Part shown: in pieces, positions 26,949 through 35,548 of the stretch
Position numbering within the stretch: the stretch's first letter is position 1
How the letters are laid out: each line of letters starts with the position of its first letter
Source of the DNA: a bacterium
GTDB lineage: Bacteria > Krumholzibacteriota > Krumholzibacteriia > JACNKJ01
Direction: 5' to 3'
Assembly: GCA_024231955.1 (NCBI GenBank)
Contig: JAAEPZ010000249.1
Location: 74,127-134,100 of the forward strand
Length of the DNA: 59,974 nucleotides
Notes under the pieces: model-generated
Told to the model about the DNA's origin: nothing
Seen by the model: only the letters and a program-made list of their open reading frames with translations
The model's database searches: none
Position numbers and translations under genes: made by a program

Positions 26949-27554
26949 ATGCTCGAAGTCAGACAACTCGCCACGTCGTTTCTGGGACCGCTGGACTTTG
27001 ATGTCGTCGCGGGGGAGTTGCTCTGTGTGAGCGGAGCGTCGGGATCCGGCAAGAGTCTGCTTCTCCGCTCGCTGGCCGACCTCGATCCCCATACCGGTTC
27101 GATCAAACTCGATGGCGTCGAACAATTCGATGTCTCTCCACCCCGGTGGCGACAACAGGTCGGGTTGCTGCCGGCCGCTCCGGCCTGGTGGGATAACAAT
27201 GTCGGCGACTGCTTTCCCCCCGGCCCGGTCGCCGGGACACCCCTGACGGCGAATCTGACCTCTCTCGGTTTCGCTTCGGCCGATGTGCTGGATTGGGAGA
27301 TCGAGCGTCTCTCGACCGGCGAAAGCCAGAGGCTGGCGTTGCTGAGGATCCTGGCGATGTCTCCGAGGTTGTTGCTTCTGGATGAGCCCACCGCCAATCT
27401 CGATGAGGTGAACACAAAGCGCCTTGAGGATCTTGTGAGATGCTTTGCCGCCGAGAGCAAGGCGGCGGTAATCTGGGTGAGTCATGATCCCACGCAGCAG
27501 GAGCGATTGGGTGGACGTTGCCTCCGTCTTGTCGCCGGGAGGATGGCATCGTGA
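26949..27554 (+). CDS. fetA: ABC transporter ATP-binding protein, FetA/YbbL-like
   Basis: A short ATPase of 201 residues with Walker A GASGSGKS, signature LSTGESQRLALLR and Walker B LLLLDEPTANLD, followed by the switch histidine in WVSHDP. The partner membrane gene right after it is the FetB/YbbM family, and this pair is known in E. coli as an iron exporter linked to oxidative stress resistance. ATG 26949 is chosen because GGAG precedes it by 6 bases; a GTG 15 bases upstream lacks a ribosome site. It follows the binding-protein gene by only 57 bases but is too specific a family to be the missing sugar-importer ATPase. Confidence 0.82.
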   Translation: MLEVRQLATSFLGPLDFDVVAGELLCVSGASGSGKSLLLRSLADLDPHTGSIKLDGVEQFDVSPPRWRQQVGLLPAAPAWWDNNVGDCFPPGPVAGTPLTANLTSLGFASADVLDWEIERLSTGESQRLALLRILAMSPRLLLLDEPTANLDEVNTKRLEDLVRCFAAESKAAVIWVSHDPTQQERLGGRCLRLVAGRMAS

Positions 27555-28354
27555 ACTATGTCTCCCTGAGTTATCCCGATCTCGGCATTGCCGCCCTGCT
27601 GGTCTTCCTGGTTGGCTTCGCCACTTTGCAGCGCGGGCTTGGTCTGTTTCGTCCACTGATGATCGGCGCCACCCGTACTGCGATCCAGCTGACGCTGGTC
27701 GGCCTGGTGCTGAAGTCCCTCTTCAGCACGACCAATCCGTTATGGGTAGCCCTGATGGCACTGGTGATGCTCACCGCGGCAGCGCGCGAAGTGCTGACGC
27801 GTCAGAACCGACGCTTCAGGGGGGGCTGGAGTTTCAGCATCAGCGCCGTGTCGATGTTCATCTCCGCGTTTTCGGTCGTGATCCTGGCCCTGGTGATGAT
27901 AGTCGGTCCCGAACCCTGGTACGCGCCCCAGTTCTCCATCACCCTGCTGGGGATGATGCTTGGCAACACGATGAACGCAATCGGTCTCTGCATGGATCGT
28001 CTCACGAGCGGCGTCTGGCAACAACGGCGCGAGATTGAGGGGCGGCTATTGCTTGGCAGAACCTGGCGGGAGTCGATCCAGTCGCTGAGACGGGAGAGCA
28101 TCCAGGCAGGGATGACCCCCGTCCTGAATGGTCTGGCCACCGCCGGGATCGTCAGCCTGCCCGGCATGATGACCGGTCAGATCATGGCTGGAGCGGATCC
28201 GCTCGAGGCCGTGAAGTACCAGATCCTGGTGATGTTCCTCCTTGCCGTCTGCACCGGCTTCGGCACTTTGCTGGCCGTGATGTTCGCTTCGCGTCGCCTT
28301 TTCGATGATCGGCAACGTCTCTGCATCGATCGTCTGCAGGCGAAACGCTCCTGA
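27551..28354 (+). CDS. fetB: FetB/YbbM-like membrane permease (UPF0014)
   Basis: A membrane protein of 267 residues with about seven hydrophobic segments. The family features are a GATRTAIQLTLVGLVLK segment early on, the LGMMLGNTMNA segment and the conserved TAGIVSLPGMMTGQI region near the C-terminus. It starts with GTG in a GTGA overlap with the fetA stop. Metal export is known for E. coli FetAB; for this organism it is inferred. Confidence 0.88.
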   Translation: MNYVSLSYPDLGIAALLVFLVGFATLQRGLGLFRPLMIGATRTAIQLTLVGLVLKSLFSTTNPLWVALMALVMLTAAAREVLTRQNRRFRGGWSFSISAVSMFISAFSVVILALVMIVGPEPWYAPQFSITLLGMMLGNTMNAIGLCMDRLTSGVWQQRREIEGRLLLGRTWRESIQSLRRESIQAGMTPVLNGLATAGIVSLPGMMTGQIMAGADPLEAVKYQILVMFLLAVCTGFGTLLAVMFASRRLFDDRQRLCIDRLQAKRS

Positions 28355-28666
28355 TTGTCCCTCTCTCCGTATCTTCCCGGTTCTGCTGATAGCCGACAAT
28401 CAGAGCCGGATGGCTCCCGACCGAGTCCCGGTATCGTCGAATTCGTGGGGGGAACTCCGCCGGGAGGTTCGGGTATGCATGGCTCTTCGGTCAATGCACC
28501 ACCCCTGATTTCATTCCCGGAGCCCGCTATCCGCCAACGAGTTGACGGCCTGGTTGCCCTGATACTGGCAACGACAGGGTTGATGTGGTAATTTGCTCTG
28601 ATCGAGTGATTATCCGGTCATGCAGGACGGCAATTGCCAAACGAATATCCATCAAGGAGAGCGCAG
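28355..28666. other. Intergenic region, no gene seen
   Basis: About 310 bases between fetB and the aminopeptidase gene. Short open frames here have no recognisable product or ribosome site. A TTGACG sequence at about 28541 could be part of a promoter for the aminopeptidase, but no convincing -10 box sits at the right distance. No strong terminator was found after fetB. Confidence 0.4.
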
Positions 28667-29917
28667 ATGAGTCTCAACTTCGAGCAAAAACTGGAGAACT
28701 ACGCGGAACTGGCGGTGAAGATCGGTGTGGGCCTGCAACCGGGGCAGCGTCTCCTGCTCAGATCATCGGTCGAATGCGCTCCTCTGGCCCGCATGATTGT
28801 CGACAAGGCCTACAAGGCCGGAGCTCGCCTGGTGGATGTCTTGTGGAGCGACGATGCCGTGACTCTGAGTCGTTTCGCGAACGCTCCCGCAGATTCATTC
28901 GACGAGATCTCCACAGCTGTCGCGGATGCGATGGACAAGGGTACTGCCCGCGGGGATGCGGTCATGTCCATATTCGCATCGGATCCCGATCTGTTGAAGG
29001 ACCAGGACCCTGCAATCGTTGCGCAGGTTCAGAAGAACAGTCAGAAGTATTCCCTCCCCGTCTCCAGGCGGATCTCGGCCAGAGAGGTCAACTGGAATAT
29101 CATCGCGGCCCCAATCCCCGCCTGGGCGACCAAGGTTTTCCCCGAAGCCACATCCACGGATGATGCCGTGAGCAAGCTCTGGGACGCAATTTTCAATGCC
29201 TGCAGGGCGGATCTTGAGGATCCCGTCGGAGCCTGGCGCGCCCATACCGATAAGCTCAAGACCGTCCGTCAGTATCTCAATGACAAGCAGTATGTCGAGT
29301 TGCGCTATCGGGCTCCCGGTACCGATCTTGTGGTTGGCCTGCCTGAGAATCACATCTGGTCGGGTGGAGAATCGACCTCGCAGGCTGGAATCCCCTGTGT
29401 GCCCAACATGCCCACGGAGGAGGTCTTCACGCTGCCGCACCGCGAGAAGGTTGAGGGGGTCGTCAGCAGCACCAAACCTCTGAGTTACGCCGGTTCGCTG
29501 ATTGAGGATTTCCAGCTCCGGTTTGAGAGCGGTCGCGTGGTTGAGGTGAAGGCGGCCCGTTGTCAGGATGTTCTGCAGCGGTTGATCGACACCGATGAAG
29601 GGTCGACCATGCTGGGTGAGGTCGCCCTCGTCACCCATGGGTCGCCCATATCCCAATCGGGGCTGCTGTTCTACAACACGCTTTTCGATGAGAACGCCTC
29701 CAGCCATTTTGCGGTCGGCAGGGCCTATCAGCCCTGTCTCAAAGGTGGCGTCGAGATGTCGGACGATGAGTTCAACGCGGCTGGCGGCAATACCAGTCTG
29801 ACCCATGTTGATTTCATGGTCGGGTCGGCCGAGATGGATGTCGATGGGGTGCTGCCCGATGGCGCCGTCGAACCTCTCATGCGTGGCGGCGAGTGGGCTT
29901 TCTCGCTCGATGATTAA
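28667..29917 (+). CDS. Aminopeptidase, M29 (thermophilic aminopeptidase) family
   Basis: A metallo-aminopeptidase of 416 residues, close to the family length of about 410. Features include the N-terminal ENYAELAVKIGVGLQPGQRLLLR pattern (quoted in part), the DLVVGLPENHIWSGG and NMPTEEVFTLPHR segments that carry metal-binding Glu and His residues, and the late GNTSLTHVDFMVGS segment. M29 enzymes are cytoplasmic, usually with cobalt, zinc or magnesium, and free N-terminal residues from peptides. No signal peptide is present. AAGGAGA precedes the ATG by about 6 bases. It is followed closely by the DUF1573 gene. Confidence 0.93.
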   Translation: MSLNFEQKLENYAELAVKIGVGLQPGQRLLLRSSVECAPLARMIVDKAYKAGARLVDVLWSDDAVTLSRFANAPADSFDEISTAVADAMDKGTARGDAVMSIFASDPDLLKDQDPAIVAQVQKNSQKYSLPVSRRISAREVNWNIIAAPIPAWATKVFPEATSTDDAVSKLWDAIFNACRADLEDPVGAWRAHTDKLKTVRQYLNDKQYVELRYRAPGTDLVVGLPENHIWSGGESTSQAGIPCVPNMPTEEVFTLPHREKVEGVVSSTKPLSYAGSLIEDFQLRFESGRVVEVKAARCQDVLQRLIDTDEGSTMLGEVALVTHGSPISQSGLLFYNTLFDENASSHFAVGRAYQPCLKGGVEMSDDEFNAAGGNTSLTHVDFMVGSAEMDVDGVLPDGAVEPLMRGGEWAFSLDD

Positions 29918-29932
29918 CCGAAAGGCAGGCGA

Positions 29933-30958
29933 ATGAATTTGCGATCCATCCTTGTCGGTATCCTGTCGGCGACTCTCCTCCTGGTCGGGGGGGGCGTCGC
30001 GCTGGGGGATCCGATCATCGACATCAGTGTCGAGTCCTTTGATTTCGGTACGATCCCGCAACATACCGTTCTTGAGCGGGAGATCGTAATTCGCAATGCC
30101 GGTGACGAGGAGCTTCTGATCACCGAGATTTACACCTCTTGCCCCTGCACTGTTCTGAAGCTGCAGGAGGAGGTGATCGCTCCGGGTGGTCGCACAATCG
30201 TTGAGGTAACTTTCTTCAGCCGGGATTTTCAGGGTGAAACCAGCAAGGTGATCGAGATTAATTCCAACGATCCCGGACGGGACTTCATCGAGATCCCGGT
30301 GCGCGCCTATATCAGCACGCCGTTGATGATCTACCCGGACAATCGCAGCCTGGACTTCGGGGAGTGTCGCCAGGGGGAGAGTCCGAACCTGTCGGCCGAT
30401 TTCCAGGCAACAGCGGTTCCCGAATTGCTGCTGGAGCTGGAACTGGTCAACACGGACCTGTTCGATGTTGATCTCAGAAATGGTGTCGAGGGTGATCCCG
30501 CGGTGGCGCGACTCAGCGTGAGCATCAGAGCCGAGGCCGTGGCCGGCCCCTTGCGTGAGGTGATCCGCCTGAAGACGAATCTCGAAGACATGCCCACTGT
30601 CGACCTGGAGATCTGCGGTGTAGTGCAGGGTGACCTTGAAGCTGTGCCGGCAATCGCCAACTTTCGCTTCGCTCGAGTCGGTCAGGAATTGAGGAGGGAG
30701 ATCAACGTGATCTCCTCGCGGGCGGGGGTCGAGTTCTCCATCGTGGGGGCCGAGATCGATTTGCCTGGCCTGCAGGCGGAGATCATCGAGGCGTCGGGTG
30801 ATCAGGCGCGGGTGCTTATAGCGGGCGTCCCCGTGAGTGCGGATGATCCTAGAGCGCTGGAGAATCAGGGGCGGGTAAAGGGTGTGCTGTCGATCCATAC
30901 GGATCTGGCCGCTCAACCTCTGATCCAGGTGGATGTACTCTACATTTTGAGGAAATGA
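29933..30958 (+). CDS. Exported DUF1573 protein
   Basis: A secreted or periplasmic protein of 341 residues with a signal peptide (LVGILSATLLLVGGGVALG). Residues about 30-120 are a DUF1573 (ASH-like Ig) domain: SFDFGTIPQHTVLEREIVIRN is its hallmark (quoted in part), with the conserved SCPCTV cysteine pair. A second similar domain follows (LDFGECRQGESP at about 140), and the C-terminal third is divergent. The gene is 3 bases upstream of a rhodanese-like gene and part of a three-gene set with a MauE-like protein. Function is not established; the CPC pair could be redox active or a ligand site. Confidence 0.82.
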   Translation: MNLRSILVGILSATLLLVGGGVALGDPIIDISVESFDFGTIPQHTVLEREIVIRNAGDEELLITEIYTSCPCTVLKLQEEVIAPGGRTIVEVTFFSRDFQGETSKVIEINSNDPGRDFIEIPVRAYISTPLMIYPDNRSLDFGECRQGESPNLSADFQATAVPELLLELELVNTDLFDVDLRNGVEGDPAVARLSVSIRAEAVAGPLREVIRLKTNLEDMPTVDLEICGVVQGDLEAVPAIANFRFARVGQELRREINVISSRAGVEFSIVGAEIDLPGLQAEIIEASGDQARVLIAGVPVSADDPRALENQGRVKGVLSIHTDLAAQPLIQVDVLYILRK

Positions 30959-30961
30959 CCT

Positions 30962-31462
30962 ATGATGGTTTCCGGCAAATTGCTCCAATGGTCTAATCTG
31001 AAGAGGATCGGCTCCGAGGCGGCGCTGATCCTGATGTTGGCATTTCTGCTGTCCAGCTTCTCCTGGGCACTGCGGAGTGATCGTCTGGCACCGGTCGCGG
31101 ATCCGGCTGTTTATGAGTTTGAACTGGAGTTCCCCCTGGTCACCGCAGAGGAGAGCCTGATTTTCTACGAAGAGGGCACCCATTATTTCATCGACATCCG
31201 CCCCGGAGATTTCTCCGGATTCGAGCACATCCCCGGAGCCTTTTCGATACGCACCGACACGTTTGAAGATGATCTGCTCGTGGTGCTGGACTTCATCTAC
31301 CCAACGGATCCACTGATTGTCTACGGGACCGGCGACCTGCAGCGAGCTGCGGCCATGACCGCCCGCTTCCGTGATCGCGGCTATGAGAATCTGTCGATCC
31401 TGGCCGGCGGTTACCCCGCCTGGCGCAAAGCCGGTGGTGGCGCAGAGGGGGGCTCGCGATGA
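30962..31462 (+). CDS. Membrane-anchored rhodanese-like protein without the catalytic cysteine
   Basis: A product of 166 residues with an N-terminal membrane segment (AALILMLAFLLSSFSWAL) and a rhodanese fold after it: FIDIRPGDFSGFEHIPGAFSI and a final LAGGYPAWRKAG. In active rhodaneses a cysteine starts the loop after the LIVY strand; here the sequence is LIVYGTGDLQRAA, so the cysteine is a glycine. The domain is therefore probably a non-catalytic binding module, most likely on the periplasmic side. The stop overlaps the next gene by 4 bases (ATGA). Confidence 0.78.
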   Translation: MMVSGKLLQWSNLKRIGSEAALILMLAFLLSSFSWALRSDRLAPVADPAVYEFELEFPLVTAEESLIFYEEGTHYFIDIRPGDFSGFEHIPGAFSIRTDTFEDDLLVVLDFIYPTDPLIVYGTGDLQRAAAMTARFRDRGYENLSILAGGYPAWRKAGGGAEGGSR

Positions 31463-31932
31463 AAAAACTGAGCTTCCTGGTCAAATTGCCGCTCCCCGTC
31501 ATTATCCTGCTCAGCCTGATTGTCGGTGGAACCTATGTTTACGCTTCCCTGGATAAAATCGCCAACCCCGGTGCCTTTGCACAGAATGTCTACAACTACC
31601 GTTTCCTCCCCGTCGTCTTTCTCCATTTCTTTGCGGTCTATCTGCCCTGGGTCGAAATCCTGGCAGGAATAGCTCTGTTCATCCCCTGGGTGCGTCGAGG
31701 TGGAGCTCTTCTGTGTGGGTTGATGACTCTGATGTTCATCGTTGGCATCTCCTGGGCTCTGTACAGAAACCTCGACATTTCATGCGGTTGCTTCGAGACT
31801 GGGGCCGGGCATGCCGTTGGTCTCGATCTGCTGATTCGCGATATTCTGCTGTTCGTCGCCTGTCTGCTCCTGTTCATTCAGAAGCCCGGCGAGGTGATTC
31901 CGCCCGATGGTGATCTTCCCACCCGGAACTGA
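31459..31932 (+). CDS. MauE/DoxX-like four-helix membrane protein
   Basis: A small inner-membrane protein of 157 residues with four hydrophobic segments. It has the family's ASLDKIANPGAFAQNVYNY pattern near the start and a DISCGCF loop with two cysteines between membrane segments. MauE-type proteins accompany thiol or disulfide chemistry in the periplasm; related DoxX proteins belong to redox complexes. It overlaps the rhodanese-like gene by 4 bases and completes a coupled set of DUF1573, inactive rhodanese and MauE. Its electron donor or substrate is not apparent. Confidence 0.8.
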   Translation: MKKLSFLVKLPLPVIILLSLIVGGTYVYASLDKIANPGAFAQNVYNYRFLPVVFLHFFAVYLPWVEILAGIALFIPWVRRGGALLCGLMTLMFIVGISWALYRNLDISCGCFETGAGHAVGLDLLIRDILLFVACLLLFIQKPGEVIPPDGDLPTRN

Positions 31933-32016
31933 CGACAGCCCGTCCTGACGGCACAGCTTTTGCCTTGTCCATTATGTTCCCCTCCTCCTCCCTTGTACCT
32001 ATTTCGAGGAGGCCCA

Positions 32017-32667
32017 ATGAATATGCGCCTTGACAGGGGACGCATTCTGTCCCTGTTGATACCCTTTGTGATCCTGATCTCCATGACTACGGCCGGACAA
32101 GCCGATATCATCCTGTCCGAGATCCTGGCGGATCCGATGACGGATTGGTCAGGGGACGGAATCATCGACTACAAAAATGACGAATGGGTGGAGATCTCCA
32201 ATCGTGGAACCGAAACGATCGATCTGGCGGATTACTGGATCTCCGACTCGGTCACATCTCCGGTTTATCGTTATCAATTCAGCGGAGAGCTGGGAGCGGG
32301 TGAGGCCCTGTACGTCACCGGAGCCATGGCTGTGGCCTGGCAGGAGGAGTTCGGACTGGGTTCCGCTGGCCTTAGCTTGAGCAACTCCGGCGGAGTCGTG
32401 GCACTGTATCGCGATACTCAGGATGGTGCCCAATTCGTCGACAGCTACGAATATCGCTCCTACCAGATTGATGACAATCGATCCATGGCTCGGGTGCCAC
32501 TCACGAGTGATGACTGGGTCCTCTTCGATGGTCTGAATATGTATCACGGTAACCAGGAACCCGGCTCCACGGCCTGCTTGCCCTCTCCCGGTGTTCTCAA
32601 CCAATGTGAGGGTGTAAGTGTGGTGGCCAGTTCCTGGAGCAAAATCAAAAGCCATTACCCCAATTAG
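32017..32667 (+). CDS. Exported lamin-tail-domain protein
   Basis: A product of 216 residues. A signal peptide (LLIPFVILISMTTAGQADI) is followed by an Ig-like lamin tail domain: IILSEILADP, DEWVEISNRGTETIDLADYWISD (quoted in part) and the closing block that ends in ASTC-like TACLPSPGVLNQCEG. Two cysteines there may form a disulfide. Bacterial lamin-tail domains are common in secreted nucleases and surface proteins; no catalytic domain is present here, so its role is unknown. GAGGAGG precedes the ATG at 32017 by 5 bases. It is a single gene ahead of the histidine kinase. Confidence 0.8.
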   Translation: MNMRLDRGRILSLLIPFVILISMTTAGQADIILSEILADPMTDWSGDGIIDYKNDEWVEISNRGTETIDLADYWISDSVTSPVYRYQFSGELGAGEALYVTGAMAVAWQEEFGLGSAGLSLSNSGGVVALYRDTQDGAQFVDSYEYRSYQIDDNRSMARVPLTSDDWVLFDGLNMYHGNQEPGSTACLPSPGVLNQCEGVSVVASSWSKIKSHYPN

Positions 32668-32789
32668 AATACACTGGAGCGGGTGGTGCACGGCGCGGCG
32701 AGTCAATGGTCTCGTCGTGCCGTTTTTCTGTCCGGCAAATGGCTGGATCGCTTCCGGTTGCTGTGCTAGCCTGCTGATGGGAGGCATTC

Positions 32790-34505
32790 ATGAGCGATAA
32801 CAGTCAGGTTTGCTGGGAACTGTACCAGTGTCGTGACCGGAGTTGTCCGGTATTCGGCGACCATATCGTGGGAAGTCCCGAGCGGATGCACGTGGAACTC
32901 ACGAATGTAGATGCCTGGCGCAGCGGCTCGTTGGGACCGATCGAGGCTTTGGGTTGCGATTATTTCAGACGTCTGCGGCACCGCGGACGCGGACGGCGAT
33001 CCGTGGACCGGAACATCGACATCTTCCTGGAGCGTGCATTGCGCAGATCCGCCTCCTTCCAGCGTCGTCTTGCGTTGCTGGAGCAGGGAGAGGCGCCCAA
33101 GCTGGATGAACTCAACCTGCTCGGGCAGTTCAGTCAACTCCTGCCCACCATGAAAACCGTTGATGAGGTTTGCTTTGCCCTGTTGACGGTGATCACCGCC
33201 GGACAGGGATTGGGCTTCAATCGGGCCATGCTTTTCTGGCGAGAGGAGGAGCTGAACAGCACCTTCGGTCGAGCTGCCATCGGCCCGCTGGATGACCAGG
33301 AGGCTGTGAGAATCTGGCGCGAGCTGGCGGAACAGGAACCCTGGCTGGATTTGAAGGCGTTGGTTGACAGTGGACGTATGCAGAGTGCGCAGAATGCTCC
33401 ATTGACCAGATGCCTGCGGAAAGTTCGCTTACCCGAGGAGCCTCAGGATTACACGCTGCTCCGCTCCCTCTATGAATTGCAGGAGTTGCACGGCTCTGAA
33501 CTGCGCCATTCGATAGATGCCTCTGTCGTCAACCATCTGGATCTGCAACATTTCGTGACATTGCCCCTGGCCAGAGCCGAGCATTCACTGGGTTTCATTG
33601 CTGTGGACAACCGTTTTACGGGTGTCAGTCTGGCGCCGGAGCGTGTGGACATCCTGCAGATGCTGGTCCGTTTCGCAGCCAGTATTCTTGAAAATCTGCT
33701 GCTCAGCGAATCGCTGGAGCGCAATCTGAGTCGGATGCAGGCGACGTCGGAGGTGCTGGGTGAGATTCGTCACAGAGTAGCTCGGGCGGAGCAACTGGCG
33801 GCGGCTGGGGAGTTGTCAGCTGCCGTTGCCCATGAGATTCGCAACCCGCTCACAGCTATCGGCGGTTTCAGTCGCCGCTTGCTGAAAAGCGAGAATCTGT
33901 CTTCCAGGGATCGGCAGGCTGCTGCGACAATTGCCGACGAAAGTTTGAGATTGGAAGAGATTCTGGGACGCCTGCTCAGTCGGGCCCAGCGTGAAGACCG
34001 GCCGTTGCGGGTAACCGACCTGAACAGTGAAATAGAATCCTTGCTGAATATGCTGGGTGATCGCCTGACAGAATCGGGTATCGATCTCGTATGTGATCTG
34101 GCTGTCGATCTGCCCAAGATCCCGCTGGACCACCAGGGCTTCAGGCAAGTTTTACTCAATCTGGTTCAGAATTCGATTGAGGCGATTGAGGATCAGGGGC
34201 AGATCCGCATCCGCACAATGGTCGAGGGGAACTGGGTACTCGTCGATGTGGAGGATAACGGCTGCGGGATGAGCGCTGAGCAGTGCGAGAAGATATTCCG
34301 GGCATTCTACACAACCAAGACCGATGGTTCGGGATTGGGTTTGGCCTTGTCGCAGCGGATTATCCGCAAGCATGGCGGTGCTCTTTCGGTCAGTAGTGAA
34401 CCGGAAAGGGGGACCTGTTTTACGATTCGGATGCCGCGTCATCTCATTCAGAAGCTGGTCCGTGCTCGGATATCAGCGCGGGATATCGCCGAGGAGCTTG
34501 ATTGA
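32790..34505 (+). CDS. Soluble sensor histidine kinase with N-terminal Cys cluster and GAF-like domain
   Basis: The protein has 571 residues and no membrane segment, so it is probably cytoplasmic. The N-terminus has cysteines at 8, 14, 19 and 56 in a CWELYQC...SCPVFG...GC pattern, resembling a two-CW type metal-binding module. A GAF-like domain covers roughly residues 110-310, then a coiled linker. The kinase core shows the phospho-acceptor His348 (VAHEIRNPLTAIGG), N box LLNLVQNSIEAI, G1 box DVEDNGCGM and G2 TDGSGLGLALS. No response regulator is adjacent, so the partner is encoded elsewhere. The input could be a metal, redox state or small ligand. Confidence 0.9.
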   Translation: MSDNSQVCWELYQCRDRSCPVFGDHIVGSPERMHVELTNVDAWRSGSLGPIEALGCDYFRRLRHRGRGRRSVDRNIDIFLERALRRSASFQRRLALLEQGEAPKLDELNLLGQFSQLLPTMKTVDEVCFALLTVITAGQGLGFNRAMLFWREEELNSTFGRAAIGPLDDQEAVRIWRELAEQEPWLDLKALVDSGRMQSAQNAPLTRCLRKVRLPEEPQDYTLLRSLYELQELHGSELRHSIDASVVNHLDLQHFVTLPLARAEHSLGFIAVDNRFTGVSLAPERVDILQMLVRFAASILENLLLSESLERNLSRMQATSEVLGEIRHRVARAEQLAAAGELSAAVAHEIRNPLTAIGGFSRRLLKSENLSSRDRQAAATIADESLRLEEILGRLLSRAQREDRPLRVTDLNSEIESLLNMLGDRLTESGIDLVCDLAVDLPKIPLDHQGFRQVLLNLVQNSIEAIEDQGQIRIRTMVEGNWVLVDVEDNGCGMSAEQCEKIFRAFYTTKTDGSGLGLALSQRIIRKHGGALSVSSEPERGTCFTIRMPRHLIQKLVRARISARDIAEELD

Positions 34506-34679
34506 GCATTAATTTAGAGTGACAGACGGATCCGCTTCGATGTGAGAAGGGGCTTGCCAAGCACGTGATGGACTGGCAAATTGGATTTCGCCAATCGTGT
34601 TAACATTCCTTTACCTTTCCCGAATGGATGTGGAAACCAATTAGACCTCCCCTCGTAGGAGGCATGGCCAGGAGGCAAA

Positions 34680-35528
34680 ATGAACGACAACAAAGTGATG
34701 GTAGTAGGCGCAGGGACCATGGGTAACGGGATTACTCAGGTCTTTGCCGCAAAGGGCTTCGATGTTCTGATGGTTGACGTCAAACAGGAGTTCCTGGATC
34801 GAGGCGTTAAAACTATCGCCAAGAGTCTTGATCGCATGGTGAAGAAGGAGCGGATCACGGAATCCGACAAGGAGGCCATCCTGGGCCGAATCGAAACTGC
34901 CACCGAGGTCCCCGCCGAGTCTGATGTTTTCCTGGCCATTGAGGCTGCTACTGAAAATCTTCCGGTCAAGCAGGAGATTTTCCGCAAACTGGCTACTGCC
35001 GTTGCCGATGACTGCATTCTTGGTACGAATACCTCCAGCATCTCAATCTGTACGATTTCTGGCAAGGTGCCCAATCCCGAACGGGTGATCGGCATGCATT
35101 TCATGAATCCGGTACCGATGATGAAGCTGGTGGAAATTATTCGCGGTCTTGATACCAGTGACGAGGTCACGAAGGCTATTGAGGATCTGTCCGCAAAGCT
35201 GGGCAAGGTTCCGGTTGTCGTCAATGACTACCCCGGATTTGTAGCGAATCGTATCCTGATGCCCATGATCAATGAAGCCGTATATACGCTTCAGGAGGGT
35301 GTGGCCGACAAGGAAGCTATCGATTCGATCATGAAGCTGGGAATGGCCCATCCCATGGGACCATTGGCACTCGCCGATCTGATCGGCCTCGATGTCTGTT
35401 TCTTCATCATGGAAGTTCTGCACCGCGATCTCGGTGACAGTAAATATCGTCCCTGCCCGATGTTGCGTAAGATGGTCGACGCTGGTCGTCTAGGTCGTAA
35501 AAGTGGGCGTGGATTCTACGAGTATTGA
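34680..35528 (+). CDS. 3-hydroxyacyl-CoA (3-hydroxybutyryl-CoA) dehydrogenase
   Basis: A protein of 282 residues, the normal length of stand-alone Hbd/PaaH. It oxidises 3-hydroxyacyl-CoA with NAD in fatty-acid or butyrate metabolism, or runs in reverse. The nucleotide motif VVGAGTMGNGI is at the start; the catalytic His is in GMHFMNPVPMMKLVEI, and NDYPGFVANRIL and GLDVCFFIMEVLH follow. The last residues are GRLGRKSGRGFYEY, the family's usual end. GGAGG precedes the ATG. Two crotonase-family proteins occur elsewhere in the window, but no thiolase or acyl-CoA dehydrogenase is nearby. Confidence 0.95.
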   Translation: MNDNKVMVVGAGTMGNGITQVFAAKGFDVLMVDVKQEFLDRGVKTIAKSLDRMVKKERITESDKEAILGRIETATEVPAESDVFLAIEAATENLPVKQEIFRKLATAVADDCILGTNTSSISICTISGKVPNPERVIGMHFMNPVPMMKLVEIIRGLDTSDEVTKAIEDLSAKLGKVPVVVNDYPGFVANRILMPMINEAVYTLQEGVADKEAIDSIMKLGMAHPMGPLALADLIGLDVCFFIMEVLHRDLGDSKYRPCPMLRKMVDAGRLGRKSGRGFYEY

Positions 35529-35548
35529 TCCTGAAAGGGGCTTAGCCT

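Noticed and set aside
28895..31228. A 777-codon open frame on the minus strand
   Set aside because: It runs antisense to the aminopeptidase, DUF1573 and rhodanese-like genes, whose products have clear family motifs. Its translation has no domain and is a by-product of codon bias.
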